A stretch of 64,000 nt of DNA from Dreissena polymorpha. Taxonomy: Eukaryota > Mollusca > Bivalvia > Myida > Dreissenidae. A program made the translations under genes and the position numbers. The notes under the pieces are model-generated. The model had not been told where the DNA came from. It did no database searches and was given only the letters and a program-made list of their open reading frames with translations. The DNA lies in NCBI RefSeq assembly GCF_020536995.1, contig NC_068358.1, forward strand, positions 3,359,043 through 3,423,042, written 5' to 3'. Shown piece after piece: positions 1 to 13,500 of the stretch; the stretch's first letter is position 1; every line of letters starts with the position of its first letter.

Positions 1-459
1 TAGTCCACAAGCATGAACAGCAATTCAGTCAATTCTGATAGCAACCTTATTGAAAGAAAACCAGGGACTTAAAAATAAATTTGCACGGTAAAAAATTATA
101 ATTGTATTTCCTCTACAGAAAGGCGGTGTTTCAAACAGTTTTTTTGTATATTAAAGTTTTCCCCCAGCCCATTTTCTGAACCCACCATAAAATTGCTGTT
201 TTATTTCCCGATCGGGAATAAAAATGCAAATTTTATCCATGAGTTTCCAGATCAGCAAACCAATATGGGGATTCCCCTAGTTTCCCGAACGGGAAGTGTC
301 TTCCACTGACATTGTGTGTTGTTTATTGGGACTCAATAGTCATTTTCTCTATATGTTAATATCAACAGATTCCAGTTTTATTTGGTTGTTTTTGTGGTGT
401 GATATAATCTGACCTGTTGCTGTTTAATGAAACACATAATGGTTCAACGTGATGAATAG
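1..459. other. Unannotated flank
   Basis: No coding signal seen. Two short perfect inverted repeats (TTCCCGATCGGGAA near 206 and TTCCCGAACGGGAA near 282) are the only structure. Confidence 0.5.
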
Positions 460-613
460 ATGGTGGTTGTGGTTGTGGTGGTGGTGGTGGTGGTGGTGGT
501 GGTGGTGGTGGTTTTGATGGTTGTGGCGGCGGCGGAAGCGGTGGTGGCGGTGAAGGCGGTGGCGGTGGAGGTAACGGCGGCGGCGGTAGTGGTAGTAATA
601 GTGGTAATGGTAA

Positions 614-679
<66 letters not shown>

Positions 680-1036
680 CGGTAGCGGTAGCGGTAGCGG
701 TAGCGGTAGCGGTAGCGGTAGCGGTAGCGGTAGCGGTAGCGGTGGCGGTGGTGGTGGTGGTAGTAGTGGAAGTGGTAGTGGTTCCTAGCGCAGCATTTTA
801 ATAGCACATTGTTGTTATGAGAAACGAGTGGTGGTGGTGGTGGTGGTGGTGGTGGTGGTGGTGGTGGTGGTGGTGGTGGTGGTGGTGGTGGTGGTGGTGG
901 TGGTGGTGGTGGTGGTGGTGGTGGTGGTGGTGGTGGTGGTGGTGGTGGTGGTGGTGGTAGTAGTAGTAGTAGTGGAAGTGGTAGTGAATCCTAGCGCAGC
1001 ATTTTAATAGTACATTGTTGTTATGAGAAACGAGTC
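460..1036. repeat. Compound trinucleotide/hexanucleotide microsatellite with duplicated flank
   Basis: Runs of GTG, GCG and GTA; then (GTA)n at 614-680; then the hexamer GTAGCG about ten times to ~740; then a pure (GGT)n block at 829-957. A ~65 bp unique segment (GCGCAGCATTTTAATAG...GAGAAACGAG) occurs twice, after each array (~785-829 and ~990-1036), so the whole array-plus-flank unit is duplicated in tandem. The long translations (poly-Val/Ala or poly-His/Tyr) are artefacts. Confidence 0.9.
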
Positions 1037-1052
1037 TACGGTACACAATAAC

Positions 1053-1060
1053 TGACGTCA
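1053..1060. promoter_or_regulatory. Perfect CRE palindrome upstream of the channel gene
   Basis: TGACGTCA, the consensus cAMP response element, lies about 400 bp before the start codon. A single 8-mer is weak evidence, but the position is plausible for a promoter. Confidence 0.25.
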
Positions 1061-1462
1061 ATCCTTATCGCACAGTAGGTTTAGTTTCTCTTTAATTGCA
1101 TTTCATTGTCACGCGTGAAAAAGCTTGTAATACTAATTGTTTGTCTTTGTTTAAAAGCGTTCATGAACGACTTGTTCTAATTCTCAGTCTATATCAAATA
1201 ACTCGGTGTACTTATTTAATGTAATTTGTATTGTCAAGTTACATGTGATATTTAACAGAATTCTTTGTGGCGCTTGAATTTCATTGTTACGAGATCAAAG
1301 TGCATGCATAGATAGTTTTTAATTATGTGTTACTAATACAAAGTTTGTTATATTTGTGAATATTACTAACCTATATACGAAAAGAATCGACGTGTAGAAA
1401 ATAAGAATGATCCAGTGTTGATTGGAAAGGATTGTCCGTTTTTAATGCTATACTGATACACA

Positions 1463-1523
1463 ATGTGGTTACTTACAGCGTTCTTTGTTCTCAGTCTATT
1501 TGGGTTCACGCAAGCTGTTGTTG
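1463..1523 (+). CDS. Exon 1: signal peptide of the CUB-channel gene
   Basis: Encodes MWLLTAFFVLSLFGFTQAVV, a classic secretory signal: short N-region, hydrophobic core, small residues near the likely cleavage site. The donor GTAAGT follows at 1524 and leaves the frame in phase 1, which exon 2 (4912) completes. An in-frame stop nine bases upstream makes this ATG the natural start. The promoter is not identified. Confidence 0.8.
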
Positions 1524-4500
1524 GTAAGTGTTTTATTTCTGTTACTTATCATATTGTAAGAAAGCCGTTTCGTTTATTACACATAGAGTAAAGAAACGTA
1601 TTCAGAGATTTACCAAATGGCACTATATCTTCAAGATTCATAACATAAAGGAACATAAAACCATGGGGAGAAACAAAACCAAAAGGGTAGACACCAGTTA
1701 TAAAGACATTTGATAGTTTTAAGAATTTTATATTGGTAACATTGTATAACGTTTAGGACGTTTAACTTATTAAAAATTTGGAGCGATGCTGTTGTGTTCG
1801 TTATATTACAGTCCGAATGTCAAAGGGTAATAGTTGTATACTCCGAGAGAGCTAGGTTCAAATCCTGCTTGGGTAAACTTTTAATGCCACCCAACGCCCG
1901 TAATCCGAATCGAAATGCTTATTGGTATAGTGCTCAAACACATAATAAAATATAAATCAGCACATTTGATTAACTTGCGCACGCTAGTGTGATGGTTCAT
2001 ATTAATCGTTATTTGTGGACTTTGGAGACCAAAGTCGAATAAATATGCACATGCGTTCCAAGGACTCGTGTATTTCTCACGTCTTTAATTGTGAAACTTA
2101 ATCTTTCTAATTTCTGATTTTCAAATCTATCGATTGTATGCTTTTATAACACACTTTTAAAGTGATCTTTTCACGGTTTGGTAAATTGACAAAATTGAAA
2201 AAAGTTGTTTCAGACTCGCAAATTTTCGTTTTAGTTATGATATTTGTGAGGAAATAGTATAATAGTATAACTGAACATTTACCATGGTCTAATACAGCCA
2301 ATATATGCATCTTTTAACGATTTAAAAACCTAAAAATTATAAAGCGTTGCAACGCGAAACGATTGAATAATTTGAAGAGTTCTGTTGTTGTCGTTAAATT
2401 TTGTGAAACTACGAAGATTACTCATGTAATGCATAAAATACTTCAGTCAAAAATGCTTGGCAGAATAGCCGAGATGGCTAATGCGTGTTAACTCCAGGTT
2501 ACTCTAGGACTCCGAGGGTCACTGGTTCTAGTCCAGCTGCGGCTACTTTTGTTGTTTTCCTTTTTTAAATTTTATTCTTGATTTTTTACTGGAGCTTTTA
2601 AGATCCAATGTTTACATTTATCAATATAAAGCATTTAATGACTTATTTCAAAACATTCCAAAAACTGTGAAAAGGCCCCCTTTAAGCCCCATCATGCGTG
2701 ATCATGTCCCGGTAAGTGTGAAAATCTGTAAATAATCCACAAATGTAAAATATTTAAATCAACCGCATGTTTGACCATACTGTGTATTATTCAAGCGAAC
2801 ATATACGATTGTAATGTTAATCAAATATATTAAATATCTTGTAACGGTGCCATTAATCAACTGTTGTCCACGTTCCGTATTAACACGTCTGCAGGAATAG
2901 TAGCGATTTCAACATTTTACGTACATGAAATAGAGGATATTTAAGAAATAATATTGTTCGATCATGGATTGTTGTCGAATAACCCACAGTAAAGAGTATA
3001 GATGTAATTAAATCACGAGTGCGAAGCACGAGTAATTTGATAACACGCATCTATACTCCTTACTGAGGGGCAATTCGACAACAAACCATGATAGAAAAAT
3101 ATTATTTCGATTCTAACACGATTCTGATTGATTTGGTGCACAGGCGGTTAGCGTGTTGCTATGATATTAATTAGTGAAAACATCAGTTTGAATGATAAAT
3201 TATCATATTATAACGAAAATTTAACTTTTCTGAAAAAAGAAATTCACTATCAAATATATATATATATAACAAGGTATGCAACTTAAAATCAACCCAAAAC
3301 GGGGTGCATCGCTTTGAACAGCCATATCCTCATCAAATGCGAAGCGATTTTCACGATCTCGGTCTTATTCAACGCAGAAATGAATTTCCTTACTGGAAAT
3401 GTATATGTCTTGCAATATTTTTACAAATGCTGGGTCAACTTTTAAGAAATAACACGATACACAACTCGCATGACCCAGTTAACAATGATCATGCAGTCTT
3501 TATGAATGAAATCTCCAGTTGTAAAGACACATCCGCATTGGACCAATGAAATAACTCCTGTGTTTAAAATGTCAGTTAGTTGAAATGTATGTAAACAAAA
3601 GTTTCAAACGGCGCTGGACAGTTAGTCTTGATGCATAATGTAACGACAAGAACGGTAATAATGTTTTTTCATAAGTTTTTTTTGAATTATGGTATTGAGG
3701 TACATGAACTTTGTAGGGAAGATGCCCTTTACTCCGTGAAGATTTCATTATATATAAGATTATATATTCGATAGTGAATTTTTTTTCCGTAAAATTTAAT
3801 TCTTCGTTATAATATGACGATTTATCATTCAAAATGATGTTTTCACTAATTAATATCATAGCCACACGCTAACCACCTGTGATTTGGTGCAAGTTTTTGG
3901 ACGTGAACTATATTTTTCAATACTCCGCCCTTCTTAGTACAAAGTTCACTATTTAGTGACGTCATTAAATTGTACAAACATATGACGTCGTTTTCATTCA
4001 TAAATATTTTGCAAATGACGTCACTTTCATTGAGAACAAACATCGTAGAAAAGTTCCAGGGGCGTTCCTTGGGCTATTTCAACTAAACGCACGATCGAGC
4101 AATGAAGCTGCGAGTAGGGGTAGGTGCGGGAGGGGGTCTACTCTCCTGCTGGGGTGGGGGTTGTCTCCCGCTTGAACATTTTGGAAAATTCATTCCAGAT
4201 GGTAAAACGTTATTCATCTATTTCTTGCTTGAAAAAGACCGATAAAAGGAAATACTTCATTAAACATTGTCAACAGCAAATATACTTTTGACCATAAAAA
4301 GTATAAAGTTAAGATAATTATATTTTCTTCTTACTAAAAATAAACAAAATAAACTAGGAAATGGTTATATAAGAAGAAAAAAAAGTAAAGTGAAAGGTTC
4401 TAGTGGGGATCGAACCACTGCCCTTCGGTTCAATAATGGGACAAAATGACGACATGCTAACCGATTGCGCTACAAGGGAGTACTTCGTAACGGCACTGAT

Positions 4501-7500
4501 TTTAATATATATACTAAAAAGTGGAAAACTATTTCGAATAAATATACCTACACTAATTTGAATGAAAATTAATTTGGACATTCCCTATAATTCTATCATG
4601 ATTTGAACGTATACTGTAATCACGTTTGTTTTGAGTTAAGAATGTGTTGTGTTTCGTACTCACTGTTATTTTCTAAAAATTGACGTCTTGTTTGCTTGTT
4701 TACATAGTTTTAACCCTTAACCCCCTTAGCCCTAACTTTTTATTTCATTTTTCGAATTTTACAAGTTTTCATTTTTTTTTAGTTTGAAACTGAATTATAC
4801 GCACGGGCGTACTGCCGTATGCCTAGGAACGCCCCTGTATTTGTACGTGTGATTAAGATGTGAAATGTTAATAACGATTGAATATACGTGTATTTAATTT
4901 TACAACTTCAGTGACGCATACGAGTTGTTTAAGCTCTATCACCGGAACGGTTGTGGAGCAATACTTGAAATATTCAGGAAAGTATGTGAAGTATTTATTG
5001 TAATGCAATTCTCATATTATTTATAATAACAACAAGGAACACAACTATCGTGTTTATAGTTAATGTACATATTTTTCAGTAAATGGCAATAGATGATTAG
5101 TTGATAATGATACTAAAACCAATGTTACAATATACGAACACACTTTAATAGTGAATTTGATGCACTCCTGTCATTTTTTTCAAAAAAAAAATGTATTTTT
5201 TAACAACACCGTGAGAAGGGGATCCAAATTTACAACACATTTATAAATGAAAGCTAAGGAAAGCTATATTACTGGTTTAAAACCTGAATGCTTAGAATCG
5301 GCCTCTCTGAGGCGGTGACTCCAGGTGTAATCCATTCAATAGTGTTATGATTTATGTATTTCTTGTAACAATATCTGACGTTTAAAATAATAATACAACT
5401 ACCAACTGCCCAACTTGAATAAAAAGAATGATGAGACTCGCAGTAGAAATAATTTCACGACAAATACCCACATACGTTATGTTGACAGGTTTGGAATCAA
5501 TCATCGGAGCTGTAGAACATCGCTATCTTGTCCGAATGGTTTTATATTAACAACAATTTTGTATGATCAGGACAACTGGCTCTTCTCGAATAAAAAACAG
5601 CTCGAATTATCGTCGGCGTTTTCTGGTCTCTCCTGATATATATCCTAAAAAGAACAAGCAACACCCTGTACATGTAAATATCAAAGAGTAATATAAAAAT
5701 TAAAATCATCACTAACAAGATCTGTCTCCATAGGATGACATATGCCCCCGATAAACGCTTTGATAGAAATTATGAGCATTTGTCGAAGCCTTAACGTATT
5801 TTTCGAAACCTAAACGCGAACCCTAAGTTCAAGGTTAAGGTCAAAGGGGTCAAAATTTGTGGAAATGGCTTTGTCCATATACACATGCATACCAAATACG
5901 AATGTTACATCTGAAGCGACATAGACGTTATGAGCATTTTTCGAAACCTAAACGCAAAGTGTGACGGACAGACGGACGAACAGACTGACAGACGGACAGT
6001 GCGATCACTATATGCCCTCCTTCGGGGGCATAAAAAATGATGTCGTTTTTTAAAGTATGCATACATGCTTTACATAGCAAATAGCGTATGTAGTTCTTAC
6101 TAGAGCACATTGAAATTATGAAGTAGGAGTAGGGACTACCCAATACTCAGAAACAGTTTCGAAGGCAATTGTCGCTTTGTACAAGTGACAAAGAAAATAA
6201 GAATACAATGTTTTTTTTTCAAAATAATACATTCGCCGTAAACTATATGCATTTCTAAACAATCAATTTATTCCAAGTAAATGACGCGATGCTGTACTTT
6301 CCAATCAATTAAGAACTTAAGTGATCTGTGAAACATGGCTCTTTCCAAATGCTTTTGTTAAAAAGAATAATATACGTTCACATAAACTCCATCGGTTCAT
6401 AGAAATCGCCCAAATACACAACTGTTAATAACTATTAAATCATCGGAGAGCAAACTCTTAAAGCGGGATTTTTTTTCAATTCTTTTTTTTGCAGTCGGAT
6501 CAACTAATACTCACACATGACTATCCAGTTTACATCAACCTATCTAATAAACATCGTTACGATGTATTGTTATCGAAGTTATATTACACAGTTCTAAGTT
6601 AAAACATAATTATTATATATTATATGTACACACCGTTTCTTATTTCAAGGTTTTAGTTAGACGTTTTGACTAACATACATGTACTTTAAAAATACGTTTT
6701 TATACTGCTGATTTCTTTTTCATATGTATGTGTATGATTTTATTTTGTCTATAAGCATCTATGCGATTTGAACACGTTTCAAAATGCTACCAATGCATTC
6801 TGATCGTCCTATTGACGATGCACTGAGCTCTCGTTCATACTCTTGTTTTGTTTTCATTTTAGCGACTGCACGTGGACTATTGTCAGTCCAGCGGGGTCTC
6901 AGATCGTACTGCATGTTCGGTCGACACAAATTGATTCTAGGTGTGGCAACACTACCACAGAAAGAGATCGGTTGGAGATACATTTTGGTAAATTGCATAT
7001 TAAACAATCGATTTTCTTGTTTTTAATTCAGTTTTCAGATATTAAAATCGAGCGTAGTATTGTTGTGAAGTCGACTGCCTAGAAACGTGTTTTGAATGCA
7101 TCGTGTTCTGTATATACAGGCGGTTCATTACCAGCTACGATTTGCGATGAGAATTTCGACAACCAGATTTACGCGAGTGTAAACAGGGAAATGAAGTTGA
7201 AACTTGCTACACCAGAAAGTTGGTCGTATGAGAGCAAGAGTTTTGAAGTGATGTTCTTTATTGCGTATACTTCGGATACGGGTAAGTTAACAGTCGGTAA
7301 ATTTTTGGTGCACCATTATATACTTAGTCTGGTTCGTTTTAAAATTAGGTTGCTCCAGACAGAAGGATTGTTCTGTTGGTTGAATGATTATTCATTATAT
7401 ATTCAGATTAGTCATAACTAAGTAAATATTTCATTATATAGTAGTTATAAGTGACTTTATGTGAACATATTATTACTTTATGAAACAGATTTTAAGAATG

Positions 7501-10500
7501 CATGCACCTATTCCACGGAAAGTACGATAATTTTACAGAGTATTAAGGTAACAGATTAATCGTATGATTCTTTCATTGAATTACACACGTTTAAATATAT
7601 GTATTTCATCTTCATACCTTTTAAGATAATAACGATATTGTAGTAATAATTGACCAAAATATTTATAAATATATTATTTCATCTATAAAACATCGATTTT
7701 AAGTGTCTTAATAGTTTTTAAAGAATCTATAGCGTGCTTTTGTTCATACTATCAGTGTCTTCATACAAAATGATATTAGTTCGTAATTCTATGGTCATTG
7801 AATCTCATTCACAGCAAATATATGGCCTTATATCTTGTAAATGCACATTTTGGGGTCGAATTTTTATCTTCCTGATTATGTTCATAGTTTTCATGGAACA
7901 TGTGTTTTTTTGTACATATTTTAAACATTAGGCATTTGTTGTAAAAGTTCAATAAATGGTTTTGTTTGACACTCATCGCAATTTATGAAACGTTTTCATA
8001 ATTTATTTGTTCTTAATAGACCATTTTTGTTATAATTAACAAATTCTATTGTATACTTATTGCATTAAGAAATTATTTCGCGTGAGGTTAACATTTGAAA
8101 CGCGTTTAAAAAATAGATGCGCACACTTTTATCTCAATTATTTCAATATTGCACATACAGCGGGATATCGACGATTACTACGATATTTAATTTTCGTTTA
8201 ATCTAATCTTGTGTATGCTTTTTATTAAACGCTCCATAAAATATGTACATGTATTTGTTTATTCATAATATAAATTTTGCCCCGTGTATATTATGAGCAG
8301 GAGCGGGAAAATCATCGGCAGTAATAAAATCTTTTAAAAGTACTATTAAAAGTACAGCTATACGCAGTGCGCGATAAAAGTACAAGCACAAGTTCATAGG
8401 CATAGGCGATTTTTGTACGCCATAGTTTAAATCCCACCGAAAACAAACAACATATCTGAGCATTGTTAATGCCCTGGACAGCTTTTATTGCAATGACTGT
8501 AAGGAGGCATTTATAAGGAGGCTTTACTGGCATTTAATATACTTGTCGGATACAAACATATTATATTTTAATTAGTTCATATATTTGAAGTATGCTTTTT
8601 ATAATCAAGCACACGGGGGCGAGCGGTCATATGTTTTATGCGACAGAAAGCCTAATACTGATCATCATGCAACTTACAAAAAACTTTCAATTAAATGACA
8701 GAAATTTCTCATTCTATATTTGCTTTTATAACAACTGACGTTGAACTTTATCGAATCGAATGTTTATTCAGATGCTAGCATGCCAACAGGGCTTTATAGA
8801 ATTACTTCAAATACAATTGTCTCCACATTGTTTAATGTGAGATCGCTTTATGTTTGCATGTTTCATTACAAGACGGGCACAAACTGTTAAAACAAAGGTA
8901 ACAATTGAAATAAAACACGAGTGTCAATGACATATTGCAGATATTTAAATATACTTATGACGTAGCGATTGAAAGCGTGTAAAGAATCGTTTTCACAGCC
9001 TGCTCATTACCGTATTATTGCTTAATATTAGGGATGGCAACGAATACCGATTTTGGTATTCGAATATTCGGTCATCCTTCCGAACGAATATTCGGATATT
9101 CGGTCAACATCTGTTGGAAAAAAGTCAACTTTGTTTACCGTACCATTACACCATGAATTCTACTTTCGTTATTACCGGAAGTGACAAAATATTGACACAG
9201 CGTTGCCGTCGCTAATTCGAAGCTGATTTTGGTGATTACTTTTATTGTTAAAATTGAATGACAAAAACTGTTTTTAAACTATTAATATTGTACATCAACA
9301 ATAGAACGAGAAACATAATATTACATGACGACAAAAAAAAATTCATGACAAAACAGAACTTAAACGAATTATGTACATAGCCACAACACACTTTGAACCT
9401 GTTTAACAGACTAAACAGTCAGTCTTTTAAAGTTGCCACGTTTAAAAGTCACTTGGATCGGCGACTTCTTATCGGATGATATCAATTACTTCCAAGCAGC
9501 GGAAAGCGTAGGTGGCATTTTGCTTGGACAGAGATTAACTTTATGCGTGTAGCAATTATAATATTTTCAATTAAATGAGGGCGAACTACCAAAAACATTT
9601 CTTTAAGTATAATACCTGATTGAATATTGAGTAATTAATTAAAGTTTGGACCATACGATACGCAAATACTCATTAGAGGTTGAGGAAATTATTCTCTAAA
9701 AAATTTTTTGATTGGATAACGTGACTATAACCATACGATCTTTTTGGTTTTCACACCAAGTCGGCTCTTCCTTAACTCATCTAGTCTTTGATCATTTTAA
9801 ATGTAATTCGAGTCATTGGATCAAGACGGGTCGGTGTTTTAATTGCCATACGGTCTTATTTGCTTTTACACCAAGTCGGCTTTTCCTTTACTCATTTAAT
9901 CTTGGATCATTTTAAATGTAATTCGAGTCATTGGATCAAGTGCAGGTCGGTGTTTTGATTGCCGACGCGATTTGCACCTATCATAATTTTGACACAAAGT
10001 GTCTGTCTTTGTTAGGCAATTAGCGGGATTTATGACCGGTATACTGTCATCGCCATAGCGACGCATTATCGCGCATAGCAGGAATAAACATTATGACACG
10101 AGGAACAACTTTTTTTACAATGTTTGAAGCAAATTTCACGAATACAAAGTCTTTGAAATTACTCGATTTTATTTTTTCTTCCGAATATTCGATTCGGAAA
10201 ACTGTATCCGAATATTCGGTCCGGGACCGAATATTCGGATATTCAGATATTCGTTGACATCCCTACTTAATATGCATATGCTCTGTAAGATTAAGTAACA
10301 TATTCTTGCTGCTACAACTTTAAACATTGATTATATATTTTTTAAATTTCGCGACGAGGTACTTTAAAAAGTGGTCGTTTAAAATCTTAACCTCAAATCT
10401 AGCGAGTATCTTCAAAACATTCATTTCTATTTAAATATACATGTTAAGTGATATTATTGGATTGGGTCAATCTTTTAGAGAAAAGATCTTAAAAACTACT

Positions 10501-13500
10501 CAACGAAATGATTAGACGTTATTATACTGACATATAAGTAAACACTGAAAACTGACTCAGATTGTTCTTAAACAAAACAGGGCTATATCAATTGAACGCC
10601 AAATTCAAGAGTATAACTTATCTTGAAATCGGAGACGTAATTATTCACACAATACATGCACTCTCACTAAACGTTTACAAGTGATTGTCCGTATTCATGC
10701 ATCTTATATAAAAATACACAATCTAGTTGTTCGAATCATATACAAAGTTTGTGATAGTAAATTAATAGATGGGCTTATGGTTATATTAAACAAGAAATAT
10801 CTTTAAAAAAAGATATACGGCGTTGATTGTGGTCGATGTATATGAACGATCAAAAGTTATCTCTATGAGATAAAAAGTAGCGGATGCCTTTTTTCTGCGC
10901 AGTTCTTAGCTACATCATAAGCAAATCAATTACGGGGTGTTGCGCCAGATTTCGTGGCTTATTTTGCTTTATGTGATATTATTACTCAGATATCTATATT
11001 TACAGAATAGAAAAACACAAGAAACATGAAAATAAACGAGTGCATATAGGTCAGCCGGCAATACTCGAATCTTATTTAATTGCATAATTATAGTATAGCG
11101 AATTATTGTGCTCATGCTTAATAAACTGGTCTAAATTGATAAATATTTCTAATTAATTTTATCAAAATTGGTCCTTATCATGCAAATGTTGAAACCATAT
11201 TAAAAATCGATGAATGACATACCACAATAATATCGCCGAATATCTTTATTTAGTATCTTTCTGATCAAAACAGACTTCAAGTGCACAAAGTTTACGAGAC
11301 GGCGTTTATATAAAGATTTCTGCAACTGACCGCAAACTGACCTTGATTCCTTGCGGATTGGAATGCAATGCATTACAGTCACTACGGCTCGATTGGTCAT
11401 TGTCGGCTCGGGTACTACTAACATGTACCCCGGGTACTCTTAAGTATACTTACATGTACCCCGGGTACGATAAATATACTTAATCGTACCCGGTCGATAT
11501 TAGACTGTACCCAAGTATTTCCGCCCCAAATCCGATGTAAAACGCTACCGATTATCTTAAATAAAACTTCTATTTTTAAAAAATCTGCATCAACATGCTT
11601 TTTGAGTATGACTTTCGATAATATAGATGCCATTTTACAGAAAAATGACATATATGTAAATATAATTATTTCCAAAAAATAGCCGACAACGATCGATTTA
11701 GCGTTAATTTTCCCGGGTACGATTAAGTATATTTACCGTACCCGGGGTACATGTAAGTATACTTAAGAGTACCCGGGGTACATGTAAGTAGTACCCGAGC
11801 CGACAATGACCAATCGAGCGTCACTACGTTATTGTCAGTAAGACCGGTGTAACACAATGATCGCAACCCCTTCTGCGAACTCAGGTGATGAACTGTATAT
11901 AAACTCTGCAAGTAAGTACTAAATATAACAACATAGCCTTTAGTATAAACGCTTTTGCGCTGGTAATTCTCTGAAAATAAAAGGTGAACGCACAAACTGT
12001 ATTTATGTCGAAAATTGATTGTAAAACTGTTCTATCTATTGAGCCTTTTCATTAGAGATAAAATTGTTTCATGCAGTAAACAGTGTTACAAAGACGCGGA
12101 TATGTTTCCAATGTTCTGGTGTTATACTCAAATAAGCCAATGGAATAAATGAAGTGTATTCATTCGTACCTAGCCGCGGGAAATTTTATTTGAGTATTAT
12201 TGGACACTTACAAAGGTCAAGTCAGGGTGAAAAGCTGGCTTAATACAGCTTACGCCGAAAAATAATATTTCCATTTGCATTTATGGTTGGAACACAAATT
12301 AACCATCAGTTAACGTGAAATGAGAGTAACTTCTTTGCACTGAAATGTTGATTATCACATCGTAGTGTTCACTGGTGTGCGGAAAATGTGGCTTGAGAAG
12401 AAACATTATCATAAACAGGTATTTAGGTATTCCATATTTCAGCACTCATACCGAACTGTGCAGATCGCATCAACGTGACGGGGCCTGGTCAACTAATGTC
12501 TCCAAATTTACCATCAAGATTCACTGAGTAAGACTACACTTTCGATTGCGTATTATAATAACATTATCCTGTACTCAATACTAATTTTTCATCGGTTCGG
12601 CCGGACAATGCGATGTTTATGTCAGCTGCGTCTCGTATCCACCCAGTACCATTCAATATCAATTTTAACGTATTACTTGACAATTATCAGCCTGAGGTAA
12701 ACATTAACTAAATTCAGAAAATATTTCACATATAATGATTATATATATATTGAGCTATTTATATCGTCATGAAACGAAACAACATTAAGAAGTATGGTGA
12801 AAGACACTTCATGATGATGTCAACATAAGTTTTCACTGACCATAGACCGAGCAAAGGTTAACAACTTAGTGCCAGATTTTACTATAGAAAATGGCAAATG
12901 TGTACGTTTTTAATATGTATCGTAATATGCTAGTATATATTGCTTTATGTATATATAGGTAATTAAATGGGCCCGGCGTTCAACAAAAGATTATTCTTTG
13001 CAAACATTAAGCAACAGTTTAATGGTCGCCTTTTCACAGAAAGGTCTTATTTGCATTCCGTTAACGTTTTAATATGGTGGAATAAAAAGTAAAATACAAT
13101 TTTTATGTCGAACCCTGTATCCTAAATTATTCATTGACGTATAATATTAAACGAAAATTTCGTCATTTTGCGAGCACGATAGAGTCTAAACATCGCAAAT
13201 AATACAGGAAAACATGGCCAATACGGAAAATCTGTTACTTTAAAAGCATCTAAATGTATAAGATGACAAAAGTTTCAGTTATTACCTTGACCAATATTCC
13301 GCAGTTTGATTGCAGTACATCGCATTTAAGATTGCTGCATGGTTTCATCGTCGTGTCTGCATAGCTGTTAGGTTACTTGGAAGTCGTTCTGATCTAACGC
13401 TGCAGTGTTTCTGAGTAGCGCTCATGTAACGAATAGAGGGCGCGACTTAATTTTTGACCTCATGGACCCAGGATTGAGCTACTTGCCATACGCTATATGC

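Noticed and set aside
424-1061. Long open frames encoding poly-Val/Ala, poly-His and Tyr/Arg repeats
   Set aside because: They are translations of trinucleotide arrays with no independent coding signal.
2459-2545. A functional tRNA gene in the TTAA-MITE
   Set aside because: Arms do not pair properly and the B-box is degraded; it is part of a repeated element.
3304-3549. 81-aa open frame inside the foldback MITE region
   Set aside because: Lies between the MITE arms, no domain, and not compatible with the receptor splice frame.
4712-4737. CCCTTAACCCCCTTAGCCCTAAC as a telomere-like tract
   Set aside because: Too short and irregular; no TTAGGG array.
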